From an uncultured Sphingomonadaceae bacterium (GTDB taxonomy: Bacteria; Pseudomonadota; Alphaproteobacteria; Sphingomonadales; Sphingomonadaceae): a DNA stretch of 64,000 nt. Of this stretch, positions 10,808 to 21,300 are shown in pieces. Where the stretch lies: NCBI GenBank assembly GCA_913060895.1, contig CAJXSN010000003.1:1-64000 (forward strand), given 5' to 3'. Within the stretch, counting starts at the first letter, position 1. Each line of letters begins with the position of its first letter. The position numbers were made by a program, and so were the translations under genes. The notes below the pieces were generated by a model. It saw nothing but the letters and a program-made list of their open reading frames with translations. It was not told where the DNA came from and did not search any database.

Positions 10808-12687
10808 TGGCAAGCCAGAACCCTAACGATACCGGTGCCACCCAGCGTCCCCGCGCAAGTGGCGAAGCCTATCCAATTATCGAGCACCAGTTCGACGTCG
10901 TAGTCGTCGGTGCTGGCGGCTCTGGCCTGCGCGCCACGATGGGCGCTGCCGAGGCGGGCCTGAAAACGGCGAACATCTCCAAGGTTTTCCCGACCCGCAG
11001 CCACACGGTTGCGGCGCAGGGCGGCATTGCGGCATCGCTGGGCAACAACACGCCCGATCACTGGTCATGGCATATGTATGACACGGTGAAGGGTGCCGAC
11101 TGGCTGGGCGATCAGGACGCGATCGAATATCTTGCGCGTGAAGCTCCGCAGGCCGTGTACGAACTGGAGCACGCAGGCGTTCCTTTCTCCCGCAACAAGG
11201 ACGGCACGATCTATCAGCGTCCGTTCGGCGGCCATATGCAAAATATGGGCGAAGGCCCGCCGGTGCAGCGTACTTGTGCCGCAGCCGACCGTACCGGCCA
11301 CGCCATGCTCCATGCGCTGTATCAGCAGAGCCTGAAGTATGACGCGGACTTCTTCATCGAATATTTCGCACTCGACCTGATTATGGAAGACACCGCCGAC
11401 GGCAAGGTATGTCGCGGCGTGATTGCGATGTGCCTGGATGATGGTACGCTGCACCGTTTCAAGGCGCAGTCTGTGGTGCTGGCAACCGGCGGCTATGGTC
11501 GCTGCTACTACACCGCGACCAGTGCCCACACCTGCACAGGCGACGGTGGCGGCATGGTGCTGCGCGCTGGCCTGCCGATGCAGGACATGGAATTTGTCCA
11601 GTTCCACCCCACCGGCATTTACGGTGCAGGTGTTCTGATCACCGAGGGCGCACGTGGCGAAGGCGGGTATCTGACCAATTCCGAAGGCGAGCGATTCATG
11701 GAACGCTACGCGCCGAGCGCCAAGGATCTGGCATCGCGCGATGTTGTCTCCCGCTCGATGGCGCTGGAAATGCGCGAAGGGCGCGGCCACGGGGCGGACG
11801 GGGATCACATCCACCTCCATCTCGATCATATTGATCCCGACGTGCTGGCCGAGCGGCTGCCCGGCATTACAGAAAGCGGCAAGATCTTTGCCGGTGTCGA
11901 TCTGACCCGCCAGCCGCTGCCTGTCACTCCGACGGTGCATTACAATATGGGCGGAATTCCTTGCAATTATCACGGCCAGGTTGTCGCGGGCACGAAGGGC
12001 GATCCTGACAAGGTTGTGCCCGGTCTGTATGCAGTGGGCGAAGCGGCCTGTGTTTCGGTCCACGGCGCAAACCGCCTCGGCTCCAATTCGCTGATCGATC
12101 TGGTGGTGTTTGGCCGTGCAACCGGCCTGCACCTGAAGGAAACCATCAAGCCCCACGCAGCGCAGGATGCCCTGCCGAAAGACAGCAGCGATATGGCGCT
12201 GGCCCGGCTGGACCACTTCCGTCACGCCAATGGCGGGTCGCCCACTGCGCGCATCCGCGAAGATATGCAGAAAACGATGCAGAAACACTGTGCCGTTTTC
12301 CGTGACACGGAAACGCTGGCGGCGGGCAAGAAGCATCTGGCCGAGGTCAATACGCGGATGCAGGACATTCATGTGACCGACCGCTCGATGATCTGGAACA
12401 GCGATCTGATTGAGACGCTGGAACTCGACAATCTGATGGCGCAGGCCAGCGTAACCATCGCCAGCGCCGACAACCGTAAGGAAAGCCGCGGTGCCCACGC
12501 GCACGAGGATTTCCCCGATCGCGACGACGCCAACTGGATGAAGCACACCATCGCCTGGTTCGACGGCTGGGGCGGCGGCGTAGGCGGCAGTGGCAAGGGC
12601 GATATGACAATCGATTACCGCCCGGTCCACGAATACACGCTGACCGACGATGCGGAGTATATCGAGCCGAAGAAGCGGGTGTATTGA
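10807..12687 (+). CDS. sdhA: Succinate dehydrogenase flavoprotein subunit SdhA
   Basis: SdhA oxidises succinate to fumarate in the TCA cycle and passes electrons to the iron-sulfur subunit. The 626-residue protein has the FAD-binding motif VVVGAGGSG at residues 32-40 and the [10 protein letters not shown] segment in which His66 carries covalently bound FAD. The substrate-site segment [12 protein letters not shown] follows, then a C-terminal helical domain and the terminal [15 protein letters not shown] region. Length fits the family of about 600 residues. The usual order is sdhCDAB, but no sdhB follows: the next gene is a convergent cyclophilin. The iron-sulfur subunit must be encoded elsewhere. 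Confidence 0.97.
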   Translation: MASQNPNDTGATQRPRASGEAYPIIEHQFDVVVVGAGGSGLRATMGAAEAGLKTANISKVFPTRSHTVAAQGGIAASLGNNTPDHWSWHMYDTVKGADWLGDQDAIEYLAREAPQAVYELEHAGVPFSRNKDGTIYQRPFGGHMQNMGEGPPVQRTCAAADRTGHAMLHALYQQSLKYDADFFIEYFALDLIMEDTADGKVCRGVIAMCLDDGTLHRFKAQSVVLATGGYGRCYYTATSAHTCTGDGGGMVLRAGLPMQDMEFVQFHPTGIYGAGVLITEGARGEGGYLTNSEGERFMERYAPSAKDLASRDVVSRSMALEMREGRGHGADGDHIHLHLDHIDPDVLAERLPGITESGKIFAGVDLTRQPLPVTPTVHYNMGGIPCNYHGQVVAGTKGDPDKVVPGLYAVGEAACVSVHGANRLGSNSLIDLVVFGRATGLHLKETIKPHAAQDALPKDSSDMALARLDHFRHANGGSPTARIREDMQKTMQKHCAVFRDTETLAAGKKHLAEVNTRMQDIHVTDRSMIWNSDLIETLELDNLMAQASVTIASADNRKESRGAHAHEDFPDRDDANWMKHTIAWFDGWGGGVGGSGKGDMTIDYRPVHEYTLTDDAEYIEPKKRVY

Positions 12688-12706
12688 TCGCGCGACTGCC
12701 TGTTTA

Positions 12707-12732
12707 GCAATGATAAGAGTTGCTATCATTGC
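12707..12732 (+). terminator. Perfect 9-bp hairpin after sdhA
   Basis: GCAATGATA (12707-12715) and TATCATTGC (12724-12732) form a perfect 9-base stem with an 8-base loop, 20 bases after the sdhA stop. There is no T tract, so it may protect the 3' end of the sdh transcript rather than end transcription. Confidence 0.5.
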
Positions 12733-12829
12733 CGGGATATTGCCCGCATTGTGCCGCGGCCTTTGACCAATGCAATTTGCCTAATGGTCGCCCGCAATTC
12801 GGTACAGATGGTTTGGCAAAGCTGACTAT

Positions 12830-12863
12830 GCTTGCGCGCTCTTGACTGAAGAGCAGCGCAAGC
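12830..12863. terminator. Hairpin between convergent sdhA and cyclophilin genes
   Basis: GCTTGCGC (12830-12837) pairs with GCGCAAGC (12856-12863). Inside it CTCTT pairs with AAGAG around a five-base loop, separated by a small internal bulge. It stands 17 bases from the stop of the minus-strand cyclophilin gene, in the gap between two converging genes, where a two-way transcription stop would be expected. A T tract is lacking. Confidence 0.5.
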
Positions 12864-12879
12864 GACTTATCTAATCGCG

Positions 12880-13527
12880 TCAGTCCCCAGCCGCCCGCCG
12901 CGCTTTCACTATCACCACGGGCTCCGCCAGCATCTGGCCGACCATCCAGCCTTCGCCCTTGTCCGGATCGATAGGCGCGGCGTGGATGCCTTCCACTACG
13001 TCCATTCCTTCGATCACAGTGCCAAACGCGGCGTAGCCGTTTTGCCAGACAGGGTCCGCCGCATCCGGATTGGCGTCCATGCCGGGCTGGTCTTGCAGCA
13101 TGATCGAGAAATCGCCGGTCGCGGTGCCGGGATCGCCCATTGCCATCGAGATCGTTCCGCGAGAGTGGGTCAGGCCGGTAACGGTGGTCGGCTCGTGCGC
13201 GATAGGGGGCAATAATCGGTTGGGATCATTTTGCGCACCCCCCTGAATCAGGCCGTTCGGCTGATCGCCCCAGTCGAGGCTCATCGCGCGGTAGAACACG
13301 GCACCGTCAAAGCGACCTTCGTCCACATAGCGCAGGAAATTGGCGGTGGTGATCGGCGCAGCGTCCGCCGCCAGGGCGATGGTGATTTCCCCCATCGTGG
13401 TTTCGAGCACGACCTGGATTTCAGGCACGCTGTCGCCGGGTTCACCAGCGGGGACACTCTGCTGCGCCAGACCGGCGGCAGGGACGAACAGGGCAATCAG
13501 GGTAACGAAACGGGCGAATATATTCAT
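12880..13527 (-). CDS. Exported cyclophilin-type peptidyl-prolyl isomerase
   Basis: The 215-residue protein has a signal peptide with a likely cleavage after AGLA (about residue 21), so it should act in the periplasm. It then carries a cyclophilin domain: TTMGEITIALAADAAPITTANFLRYV, FYRAM and LIQGGAQND. Later come ISMAMGDPGTATGDFSIML and the C-terminal YAAFGTVIEGMDVVEGIH. These folding enzymes isomerise bonds preceding proline in exported proteins. The classic FFITL reads FSIML here, and the FHR stretch is FYRAM, with the catalytic arginine retained. It converges on sdhA across a hairpin-rich gap. Confidence 0.92.
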   Translation of the reverse strand: MNIFARFVTLIALFVPAAGLAQQSVPAGEPGDSVPEIQVVLETTMGEITIALAADAAPITTANFLRYVDEGRFDGAVFYRAMSLDWGDQPNGLIQGGAQNDPNRLLPPIAHEPTTVTGLTHSRGTISMAMGDPGTATGDFSIMLQDQPGMDANPDAADPVWQNGYAAFGTVIEGMDVVEGIHAAPIDPDKGEGWMVGQMLAEPVVIVKARRAAGD

Positions 13528-13643
13528 GCCCGCAGGCTGACGTGATAGAACACTCTGTGCAAGATAAAGCGTGAGATGACAGGTTCAACGGCCATTCAGT
13601 TCGCCGCTTCCAGAGAACGCTTCATCGAACAGAGGAGGAAGTG

Positions 13644-15080
13644 ATGCGCGTTGAACGATCGCCCGGGGTGAAGCTGCTTTTCGTGGGATTGGTCGGGTTC
13701 GCTCTGCTTGTTCCGCTGCTAATGGTCTATGCGTTGGTCAGTGACCGTCAGCATCAGGCGCGCACTGCGCAGAACAGCATTACGCAAGGGTGGGGCGGTG
13801 CGCAGACACTGGCAGGGCCGGTTCTGGTCATTCCTTATGACGAAGAGAGCACGGTATCTGAGACACGCAACGGGCAAAGCATTACCCGGCGCGTGACATC
13901 TCGCCGCGAGCTGTTTCTGGCACCGCAAACGCATGAGGCAACCACCGAGCTGGAGCCGGAGCGGCGCAAGAAGTCGATTTACGAAACCGTCATCTATCTC
14001 GCCAAAACAAACGGGACGGCCAGCTTTACCTTGCCGGATGATCTGCCCCGGTTGGGCGTGGAGCGCGATGCTCTGCGTCTGGACGATGCCGAGCTGCGCT
14101 TCGGCATTTCCGATCCGCGCGGATTGCAGGGCGATGCAAGCGCCACAATCGATGGACAGAAACTTGTCCTGAAACCGGGGAAGGGGACCGATGAGACGTC
14201 AGGTTCTGGTTTCCACGGCTATGCCGGGTGGGATGCAGCCGAACCGCTGGAATTGACCTACGCCTATTCGCTTCGGGGCAGCCGTTCCATATCGCTCGTC
14301 CCGAGGGGCGGACGCACCGATTGGGCGGTCACATCGCCTTGGCCGCATCCCAGCTTCGCGGGCGGTTTCCTGCCTGACGGGCGCGAAGTGGATGATGGGG
14401 GCTTCAGCGCCCGCTGGTCGATTGCCAATCTGGCGCTCGGCCAGTCGATTGCAACAATCGGCGGAAACAGCGCAGCGCCGCAGCAAGCGATGCCGGCCGA
14501 CTATCCTGTTGTGTCCCTTCCGCAAACCTATGCCGGAACAGGGGGTTCGGGCCAGATGGCAGAGGTGCGTCTGGTGGAGCCGGTCGATCTCTACAGCCAG
14601 GTGGACAGAAGCGTGAAATACGGATTTCTGGTTATCGGATTTACCTTCCTGACTTTCCTGATGTTCGATCTGGTCGCTGGCGCGCGCGTTGCTGCGGCGG
14701 AATATCTGCTGACAGGGGCCGGGCTGGTGCTGTTCTTCGTCCTATTGCTGGCTTTTGCCGAAGTGATCGGGTTCGCTGCCGCCTTTGCCGGAGCAACGCT
14801 GGCGATTGTCGGCCTGTTGACGGCGTATAGCATGGCCGTGCTGGGCACGAGGAAGCGCGCGCTGACCGTTGGTGCCATCCTGCTTGGGCTCTACGCCATG
14901 CTTTATGTGCTGCTCAGCCTGGAAGACCTGTCGTTACTGATTGGCTCGGTCATACTGTTCGTCGCGCTTTCCGGCGTGATGTACGCCACACGCTCGATCG
15001 ACTGGTCGAGTGTGGGCGGACGCAAGAACCCGGTAGAACGGGATGGGGTAGAAACCGCTGCGGAGGAAGCCCCCGCCTAA
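13644..15080 (+). CDS. creD: Inner membrane protein of the CreD family
   Basis: CreD family proteins are inner-membrane proteins linked in other bacteria to envelope stress; their biochemical function is not settled. The 478-residue protein has an N-terminal transmembrane helix and a large periplasmic domain (about residues 40-330) with the family segment WGGAQTLAGPVLVIPY. Five or six transmembrane helices follow, then a short polar tail. I chose ATG 13644 over the GTG at 13641 because the strong ribosome site AGGAGG at 13633-13638 is then five bases away. No CreBC two-component genes are adjacent, so the regulatory partner known from enterobacteria is absent here. Confidence 0.92.
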   Translation: MRVERSPGVKLLFVGLVGFALLVPLLMVYALVSDRQHQARTAQNSITQGWGGAQTLAGPVLVIPYDEESTVSETRNGQSITRRVTSRRELFLAPQTHEATTELEPERRKKSIYETVIYLAKTNGTASFTLPDDLPRLGVERDALRLDDAELRFGISDPRGLQGDASATIDGQKLVLKPGKGTDETSGSGFHGYAGWDAAEPLELTYAYSLRGSRSISLVPRGGRTDWAVTSPWPHPSFAGGFLPDGREVDDGGFSARWSIANLALGQSIATIGGNSAAPQQAMPADYPVVSLPQTYAGTGGSGQMAEVRLVEPVDLYSQVDRSVKYGFLVIGFTFLTFLMFDLVAGARVAAAEYLLTGAGLVLFFVLLLAFAEVIGFAAAFAGATLAIVGLLTAYSMAVLGTRKRALTVGAILLGLYAMLYVLLSLEDLSLLIGSVILFVALSGVMYATRSIDWSSVGGRKNPVERDGVETAAEEAPA

Positions 15081-15092
15081 CCATTACGCAGT

Positions 15093-15123
15093 GCGGGGGA
15101 GGATGGGATTACTCCTCTCCCGC
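15093..15123. terminator. Hairpin at the convergent creD / 15109 gene junction
   Basis: GCGGGGGAGGA (15093-15103) pairs with TCCTCTCCCGC (15113-15123) with one wobble pair and a nine-base loop. The stop codon of the minus-strand gene lies in the loop. It sits between two converging genes and may stop transcription from both sides, although no T tract follows. Confidence 0.5.
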
Positions 15124-15681
15124 AGGCTCCATGTCTGAATTGGCGGCATCGGCCGTATCTTCAACGGTTGCCGGAGCGGTCGACATGGGCCGTGCCGGAA
15201 TCATGCAGCCCTGCTGCGCGCCCAATCCCTTCAGATAGCCACGGCGGGTCGATCCGGCGAGAATGGCCAGCCGCAGGTCGCGTTGGCGGTCTGCTGCGCC
15301 GGTAATCTCGCGGATGATACCGTCGAACGGAATCAACATTCCCAATGCACCCTGAGCGACCCGTTCCGGTGTCAGCCCGTCACTCCGGGCCTGCAATGTA
15401 TCGAAATCAGGCCCCAGCACCCGGGTCAGACGCGTAATCTCGATATTGATGTCGGCGCATCCGGACAGGTGATCACTCGCATAAGGATTGACCAGAGCTT
15501 CCACCAGCACATCGGGCAGTTCGTCTGCATCGATGTTCAATATCTCCAGTGGGGTCCGTGCCACATCCTGAATATCGGGACCGTCGGTCACGACATCGCG
15601 ATCCTGCGCTGCCGCGGGTAGGGCAGACGCAGCGACGACCGCACCTGCAAAAAGCAATTTAAAGGTTTTGAAAATAGGCAT
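15109..15681 (-). CDS. Exported protein of unknown function
   Basis: I do not recognise this 190-residue protein. The start at 15681 gives a clear signal peptide (MPIFKTFKLLFAGAVVAAS, cleavage near PAAAQ), whereas the longer frame to 15807 does not. The mature protein holds an acidic first half, two cysteines that could form a disulfide (in SGCADINIE and QQGCMIP) and a region IDGIIREITGAADRQRDLRLAIL-like in character, with helical content. The tail is alanine- and glutamate-rich. The start codon overlaps the 3' end of the upstream metalloprotease gene by 23 bases, so the two are probably co-transcribed. It looks like a conserved hypothetical of the group and may act in the periplasm. Confidence 0.8.
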   Translation of the reverse strand: MPIFKTFKLLFAGAVVAASALPAAAQDRDVVTDGPDIQDVARTPLEILNIDADELPDVLVEALVNPYASDHLSGCADINIEITRLTRVLGPDFDTLQARSDGLTPERVAQGALGMLIPFDGIIREITGAADRQRDLRLAILAGSTRRGYLKGLGAQQGCMIPARPMSTAPATVEDTADAANSDMEPAGEE

Positions 15682-16531
15682 CGCACACTCCATCATCTGC
15701 ACTGTCCAGCCCGCTGCGTAGCGCCTGCATCCGCTGCTGGCTGGTTCCGTGGGTAAAGCTTTCGGGATTAACACGCTGGCCGGCATTTCGTTGCAAAGTA
15801 TCGTCACCGATGGCGCTGGCTGCCGTCATACCTTCCTGCATATCGCCCGGCTCGATCAGATTGCGGTTCTTACCCGCCCATACCCCGGCATAGCAATCGG
15901 CCTGCAATTCCATGCGGACCTGCAGTTCATTGGACCGGCGCGGATTTTGTTGCTGCACGCTGCGCACTTGCCCGGCAAGACCCGTCAGGTTCTGGATATG
16001 GTGACCATATTCGTGGGCCAGAACATAGAGCCGCGCGAAATCGCCGCCTGCGCCCATCTGCCGGTCCATCTGGTCATAAAATTCGGTGTTGATGTAGATG
16101 CCCTTGTCAGCAGGACAATAGAACGGACCGGCAGAGGAGGGCGCATTGCCGCATCCCGAACGGACGCCTCCCCCTGTGTAAAGGTCCAGAAAGGGTTGCT
16201 CGAACGTGATATTGACCCGCTGGAATTCGGGCGCCCATGTCTGGTTGAGTGATTGCAGGGCATTGCAGGCCTCGTTCGCATAAGGGCCTCGGGTGCAGAT
16301 CTCCTGTTCGTCGGTGCTGGAGGCACGGCCGCTTCCGCCGGTGGTCTGCTGCACGCTTTCGACGACACCTATGGTCTGCATCGGGTCTATCCCGAAGACG
16401 AGCGCGCCGATTGCCGCGATCACCAGGGTGCCGCAGCCGAGCTTGCCTCCTCCGCCACCGGGGAAACCGCCGCCTCCTCCACCGCTGGAGCGGACATTGA
16501 TATTGCCGGTGTTGAACGGATTAAGCCGCAT
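15659..16531 (-). CDS. YpfJ-type neutral zinc metallopeptidase
   Basis: The 290-residue protein belongs to the YpfJ/KPN_02809 family of putative zinc proteases. It starts with MRLNPFNTGNINVRSS, followed by a long glycine-rich stretch (residues 17-30) and one transmembrane helix (about 33-48). The catalytic part therefore probably faces the periplasm. The zinc motif HEYGH is at residues 173-177. Further conserved segments are FYCPADKGIYINTEF before it and ELQADCYAGVWA after it, the latter supplying the third zinc ligand. Cysteines in SGCGNA and FYCPA may be paired. The natural substrate of this family is not known. The length is typical. Confidence 0.92.
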   Translation of the reverse strand: MRLNPFNTGNINVRSSGGGGGGFPGGGGGKLGCGTLVIAAIGALVFGIDPMQTIGVVESVQQTTGGSGRASSTDEQEICTRGPYANEACNALQSLNQTWAPEFQRVNITFEQPFLDLYTGGGVRSGCGNAPSSAGPFYCPADKGIYINTEFYDQMDRQMGAGGDFARLYVLAHEYGHHIQNLTGLAGQVRSVQQQNPRRSNELQVRMELQADCYAGVWAGKNRNLIEPGDMQEGMTAASAIGDDTLQRNAGQRVNPESFTHGTSQQRMQALRSGLDSADDGVCDAYFQNL

Positions 16532-16642
16532 GACATTCCCCTAAGTGCACTTTTCGTTTCCGCCGGGACTGGACAGCGGCGATATTGACCGCAAGACACG
16601 TCCCACAAATGCTTCGCAAATCAAACCTTAAAGAGGTCATCC

Positions 16643-17398
16643 ATGTTTCTTTCCGGCAAACGCGCACTTGTTACAGGGTCCACTTCGGGCATCGGTCTGG
16701 CGGTGGCGCGTGCGCTTCATGCGGAAGGAGCGGATATCATCCTGAACGGTTTTGGCGAGGCGGACGATATTGCCAAGCTGACGGCAGAGCTTTCGGCGAG
16801 TCATTCGGGTGCAGACCTGACCGATGCCGGTGCGATTGCCGGGATGATGGAAGAGGCCGGCCCAGTCGATATTCTGGTCAATAATGCCGGAATGCAGCAT
16901 GTGGCTCCGGTGGAGGATTTTCCGCCAGAGCAGTGGGACAAGATCATCGCATTGAACCTGACGGCAGCTTTTCACACCACCCGTCACGCTGTACCCGCGA
17001 TGAAGGAGGCGGGCTGGGGCCGTATCATCAACACTGCCAGCGCCCATTCGCTCACCGCATCGCCGTTCAAAAGCGCATACAATGCAAGCAAGCACGGCAT
17101 TGCCGGTTTTACCAAAACCATTGCTCTGGAACTCGCGCAGACCGGTGTTACGGCAAACTGCATCAGCCCCGGCTACGTCTGGACGCCGCTGATCGAAGGA
17201 CAGATCCCGGATACAATGAAGGCGCGAGGACTGACCCGCGAAGAGGTGATCAATGATGTCCTGTTGGCCAAACAGCCAACCAAGAAATTTGTCCAGCCAG
17301 AGGAAGTGGGCGCCTTGGCAGTGTTCCTTTGCCGCCCCGAAACGGGCAACGTGACCGGCGCGAACTGGAGCATAGATGGCGGCTGGACAGCAGAGTAA
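16643..17398 (+). CDS. bdhA: 3-hydroxybutyrate dehydrogenase
   Basis: This SDR enzyme interconverts 3-hydroxybutyrate and acetoacetate with NAD, as in turnover of polyhydroxybutyrate or ketone bodies. The 251-residue protein has TGSTSGIG at 11-18, NNAGMQHVAPVEDFP (the MQHVAPVEDF stretch is typical of 3-hydroxybutyrate dehydrogenases), a serine in NTASAHSL and Tyr146/Lys150 in YNASK. The segment ISPGYVWTPLIEGQI and the ending NWSIDGGWTAE also match this branch. A ribosome site AAAGAGG precedes the ATG. No other PHB genes are near. The M28 peptidase gene follows 46 bases downstream. Confidence 0.92.
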   Translation: MFLSGKRALVTGSTSGIGLAVARALHAEGADIILNGFGEADDIAKLTAELSASHSGADLTDAGAIAGMMEEAGPVDILVNNAGMQHVAPVEDFPPEQWDKIIALNLTAAFHTTRHAVPAMKEAGWGRIINTASAHSLTASPFKSAYNASKHGIAGFTKTIALELAQTGVTANCISPGYVWTPLIEGQIPDTMKARGLTREEVINDVLLAKQPTKKFVQPEEVGALAVFLCRPETGNVTGANWSIDGGWTAE

Positions 17399-17444
17399 CC
17401 ACGCAAAGGGCAGAAGAGATTTTCTGGTGGGGCAAGGACGGTCA

Positions 17445-18488
17445 ATGGGACGATTGTTGAAATGGGCCGGGAAACGGCCTTTGGCGCGTGTTGCCGGACT
17501 GTCCCTGATGGCTACCGGCCTTGGTGCGTGTGCCACGATTGCAGATAATGGCGATGAACTGACGCGCATCGAAGCAGTGCTGGGCAAGCACATCGCCGAA
17601 TTGTCCGGCCCTGATTATGGCGGGCGAATGCCAGGCACGCCAGGTGGAGCTGCAACGCAGGATTATATCGTCGCTGCGCTTGAATCCTACGGTTTCAAGC
17701 CGGGTATGCGCGGCCAGTGGCGTCAGGATGTCACCGTTCCCACCAAGCGGTATCGTGAGCTGCTGGTCGATGTGCCCGAGGGCGCAGATAGCATCGCCAG
17801 CGCCAATGTGATCGGTGTACTGCCGGGCACCATCGCCGACAGCGGCGCTGTGGTATTGCTGGCCCATTGGGACCACCTGGGCACCTGCGGTCCGCCAGCC
17901 GCCCCCGATCGCCTGTGCAATGGCGCTGTGGACAATGCCAGCGGTGTCGCCGTGATGCTGGAAATCGCGCGACGTATTGCCGAGCACGGCCCGCTGGAAC
18001 GTGATCTGTATGTTGTAGCGACCACGGCAGAGGAGGCGGGGCTGGTCGGCGCAGAAGCTTTTGCAGATGATCCGCCCGTGCCGCTGCCGATCATCGTGGC
18101 CGCTTTCAATCTGGACAGCGTTGCCATTGCTCCGCGCGGTGCACCTGTTGCTGTTATCGGCTGGGGACGAACCGGGCTGGATGCAGGGATCGTAGAAGTC
18201 GTGCGGGCGCAGGGACGGCGCCTGTCCAACACCCAGCAACAGGCGCGCTGGATAGCACGGCAGGATGGATATGCGCTGCTCAAACGCGATGTCCCCTCCG
18301 TGCTCGTATCCAGCGCGTTTGCCGACGAGCGGCGACTGGGACAGTTTGTCGACAAAAACTATCACCGCGCCACCGACGACTGGAGCGCTGCCATAGAACT
18401 GGGCGGTGCAGCACAGGATATGCTGCTTCAGATCGCGCTGCTCAGACATTTCGGCAACACAGCATCCTACCCCGTCGGGGACGATTAA
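17445..18488 (+). CDS. M28-family metallopeptidase, predicted lipoprotein
   Basis: A zinc-dependent aminopeptidase-like enzyme of the M28 family with a lipoprotein signal. The ATG at 17445 has AAGGA seven bases upstream and gives a signal peptide ending in the lipobox LGAC; an earlier in-frame start at 17376 overlaps the dehydrogenase gene and is less likely. The zinc-ligand motifs are in order: HWDH (His141), NGAVDNASG, the TTAEEAGLVG pair of glutamates, NLDSV and a final histidine in KNYHRATDD. A protease-associated domain is not evident. It should act in the periplasm on small peptides; the exact substrate is unknown. Length of 347 residues is usual for single-domain members. Confidence 0.9.
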   Translation: MGRLLKWAGKRPLARVAGLSLMATGLGACATIADNGDELTRIEAVLGKHIAELSGPDYGGRMPGTPGGAATQDYIVAALESYGFKPGMRGQWRQDVTVPTKRYRELLVDVPEGADSIASANVIGVLPGTIADSGAVVLLAHWDHLGTCGPPAAPDRLCNGAVDNASGVAVMLEIARRIAEHGPLERDLYVVATTAEEAGLVGAEAFADDPPVPLPIIVAAFNLDSVAIAPRGAPVAVIGWGRTGLDAGIVEVVRAQGRRLSNTQQQARWIARQDGYALLKRDVPSVLVSSAFADERRLGQFVDKNYHRATDDWSAAIELGGAAQDMLLQIALLRHFGNTASYPVGDD

Positions 18489-18556
18489 TGCGTTGGCACT
18501 AGCGGCGCGCGCGCGCACGGGTTAGAGGGCGGCGCACGATTCTCTCCCCCATATGA

Positions 18557-20047
<1,491 letters not shown>

Positions 20048-20062
20048 ACGTAAGGCAAGCCC

Positions 20063-21244
20063 ATGACCCCCGCAGCACGCGTCCAGTCCGCGATTGAAAT
20101 TCTCGATACCATCATAGAGGCGGCGCGCAGCAATGGCGCTCCGGCAGATCGCATTATTGCCAATTGGGCAAAGTCGAACCGTTACGCTGGAAGCAAGGAT
20201 CGGCGCGCAGTTCGCGAGCTGGTGTATTCCGCCATCCGCGCTTGCGGCCCTGTGCCCAAAACGGGGCGCGGTGCGATGCTGCGGCTGGTCGAAACAGGCG
20301 AGGCCCTCGCGCCATTGTTCGATGGCTCGCAATACGGCCCGCCCGCTATTGGCCGTAACGAGAAGCCAGCCGAAGGCGGCATCGCGCCAAAGTGGCTCGC
20401 AGAGAAGCTGGTGGCTTCGGGACTGGACGAAAGCGAGCAGGAAGCGCTGCTAGGCCGAGCGGCGCTGGATGTGCGGATCAACACGCTGAAGGCAGATCGT
20501 GGCAATCTCGATCTGCCGGTTGCTGGTGAGCCGCTGGCAGCACCGCAGGCCGTGCGCTTGCCATTGGGCACACAGGTCGAACAATGGGGAATCTTCCGTG
20601 ACGGCCAGGTCGAAGTGCAGGATCACGGCAGCCAGATTGCCTGCCTTGCCGCGCAGGCGCAGCCGGGCGAAACCGTGATCGATCTGTGCGCCGGGGCCGG
20701 GGGCAAAACTCTGGCGCTGGCGGCGGCGATGGACAATGCGGGCACTCTGATCGCCAGCGATACCGACCGGGGCCGCCTGACAAAGCTCGGCCCGCGTGCG
20801 AGCCGGGCAGGGGCGGGCATGGTGCAGGCCCGTCTGCTGGATGCAGGGCGCGAACTGGAAGCTCTGGCTGAATATCGCGGGATGGCGGATTGCGTGTTCG
20901 TCGATGCGCCATGCTCGGGCACCGGTACCCTGCGCCGCAAGCCAGAGGCGAAGTGGCGGATCGATGAGCGCAGCCTGTCGCGCTATGCCGGAATACAGGA
21001 CAAGCTGCTCGATATCGCGGCGGAATTGGTGAAACCGGGCGGGCGGATTGTTTTTGTTACCTGTTCCTTGCTGGACGAGGAAGGCGCGGGCAGGCTTGAC
21101 GCATTTCTCGAACGTAGCCCGGGATGGGAAGCGGATTTGCCCAAACTGCCCGCCGGTCGGAAACACGGCAAGGGAATGCGTCTGACCCCGTATCACGACG
21201 GGACTGACGGGTTTTTCATCGCTCGTGCAGTATTGCCGTGCTAA
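20063..21244 (+). CDS. RsmB-like RNA (cytosine-5) methyltransferase
   Basis: A member of the NOL1/NOP2/Sun family that methylates cytosine C5 in RNA, most likely 16S rRNA (RsmB/RsmF type). The 393-residue protein has an N-terminal NusB-like RNA-binding helical region, then a SAM-binding motif VIDLCAGAGGKTLALAAAM near residue 207. The two cysteines used by this family are Cys284 in DAPCSGTGTLRRKPEAKW and Cys334 in VTCSLLDEEG. The C-terminus MRLTPYHDGTDGFFIA is typical. It lies in line with guaB. Which cytosine it modifies cannot be told from sequence. Confidence 0.93.
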   Translation: MTPAARVQSAIEILDTIIEAARSNGAPADRIIANWAKSNRYAGSKDRRAVRELVYSAIRACGPVPKTGRGAMLRLVETGEALAPLFDGSQYGPPAIGRNEKPAEGGIAPKWLAEKLVASGLDESEQEALLGRAALDVRINTLKADRGNLDLPVAGEPLAAPQAVRLPLGTQVEQWGIFRDGQVEVQDHGSQIACLAAQAQPGETVIDLCAGAGGKTLALAAAMDNAGTLIASDTDRGRLTKLGPRASRAGAGMVQARLLDAGRELEALAEYRGMADCVFVDAPCSGTGTLRRKPEAKWRIDERSLSRYAGIQDKLLDIAAELVKPGGRIVFVTCSLLDEEGAGRLDAFLERSPGWEADLPKLPAGRKHGKGMRLTPYHDGTDGFFIARAVLPC

Positions 21245-21300
21245 CCTGCTAATCTATGGTCGATACAGACCCCAAACACACTCCCCTGAAGGAAGTCTTG

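Noticed and set aside
11065-12729. 554-codon minus-strand frame opposite sdhA
   Set aside because: Histidine-, arginine- and alanine-rich antisense shadow with no domain; sdhA is certain.
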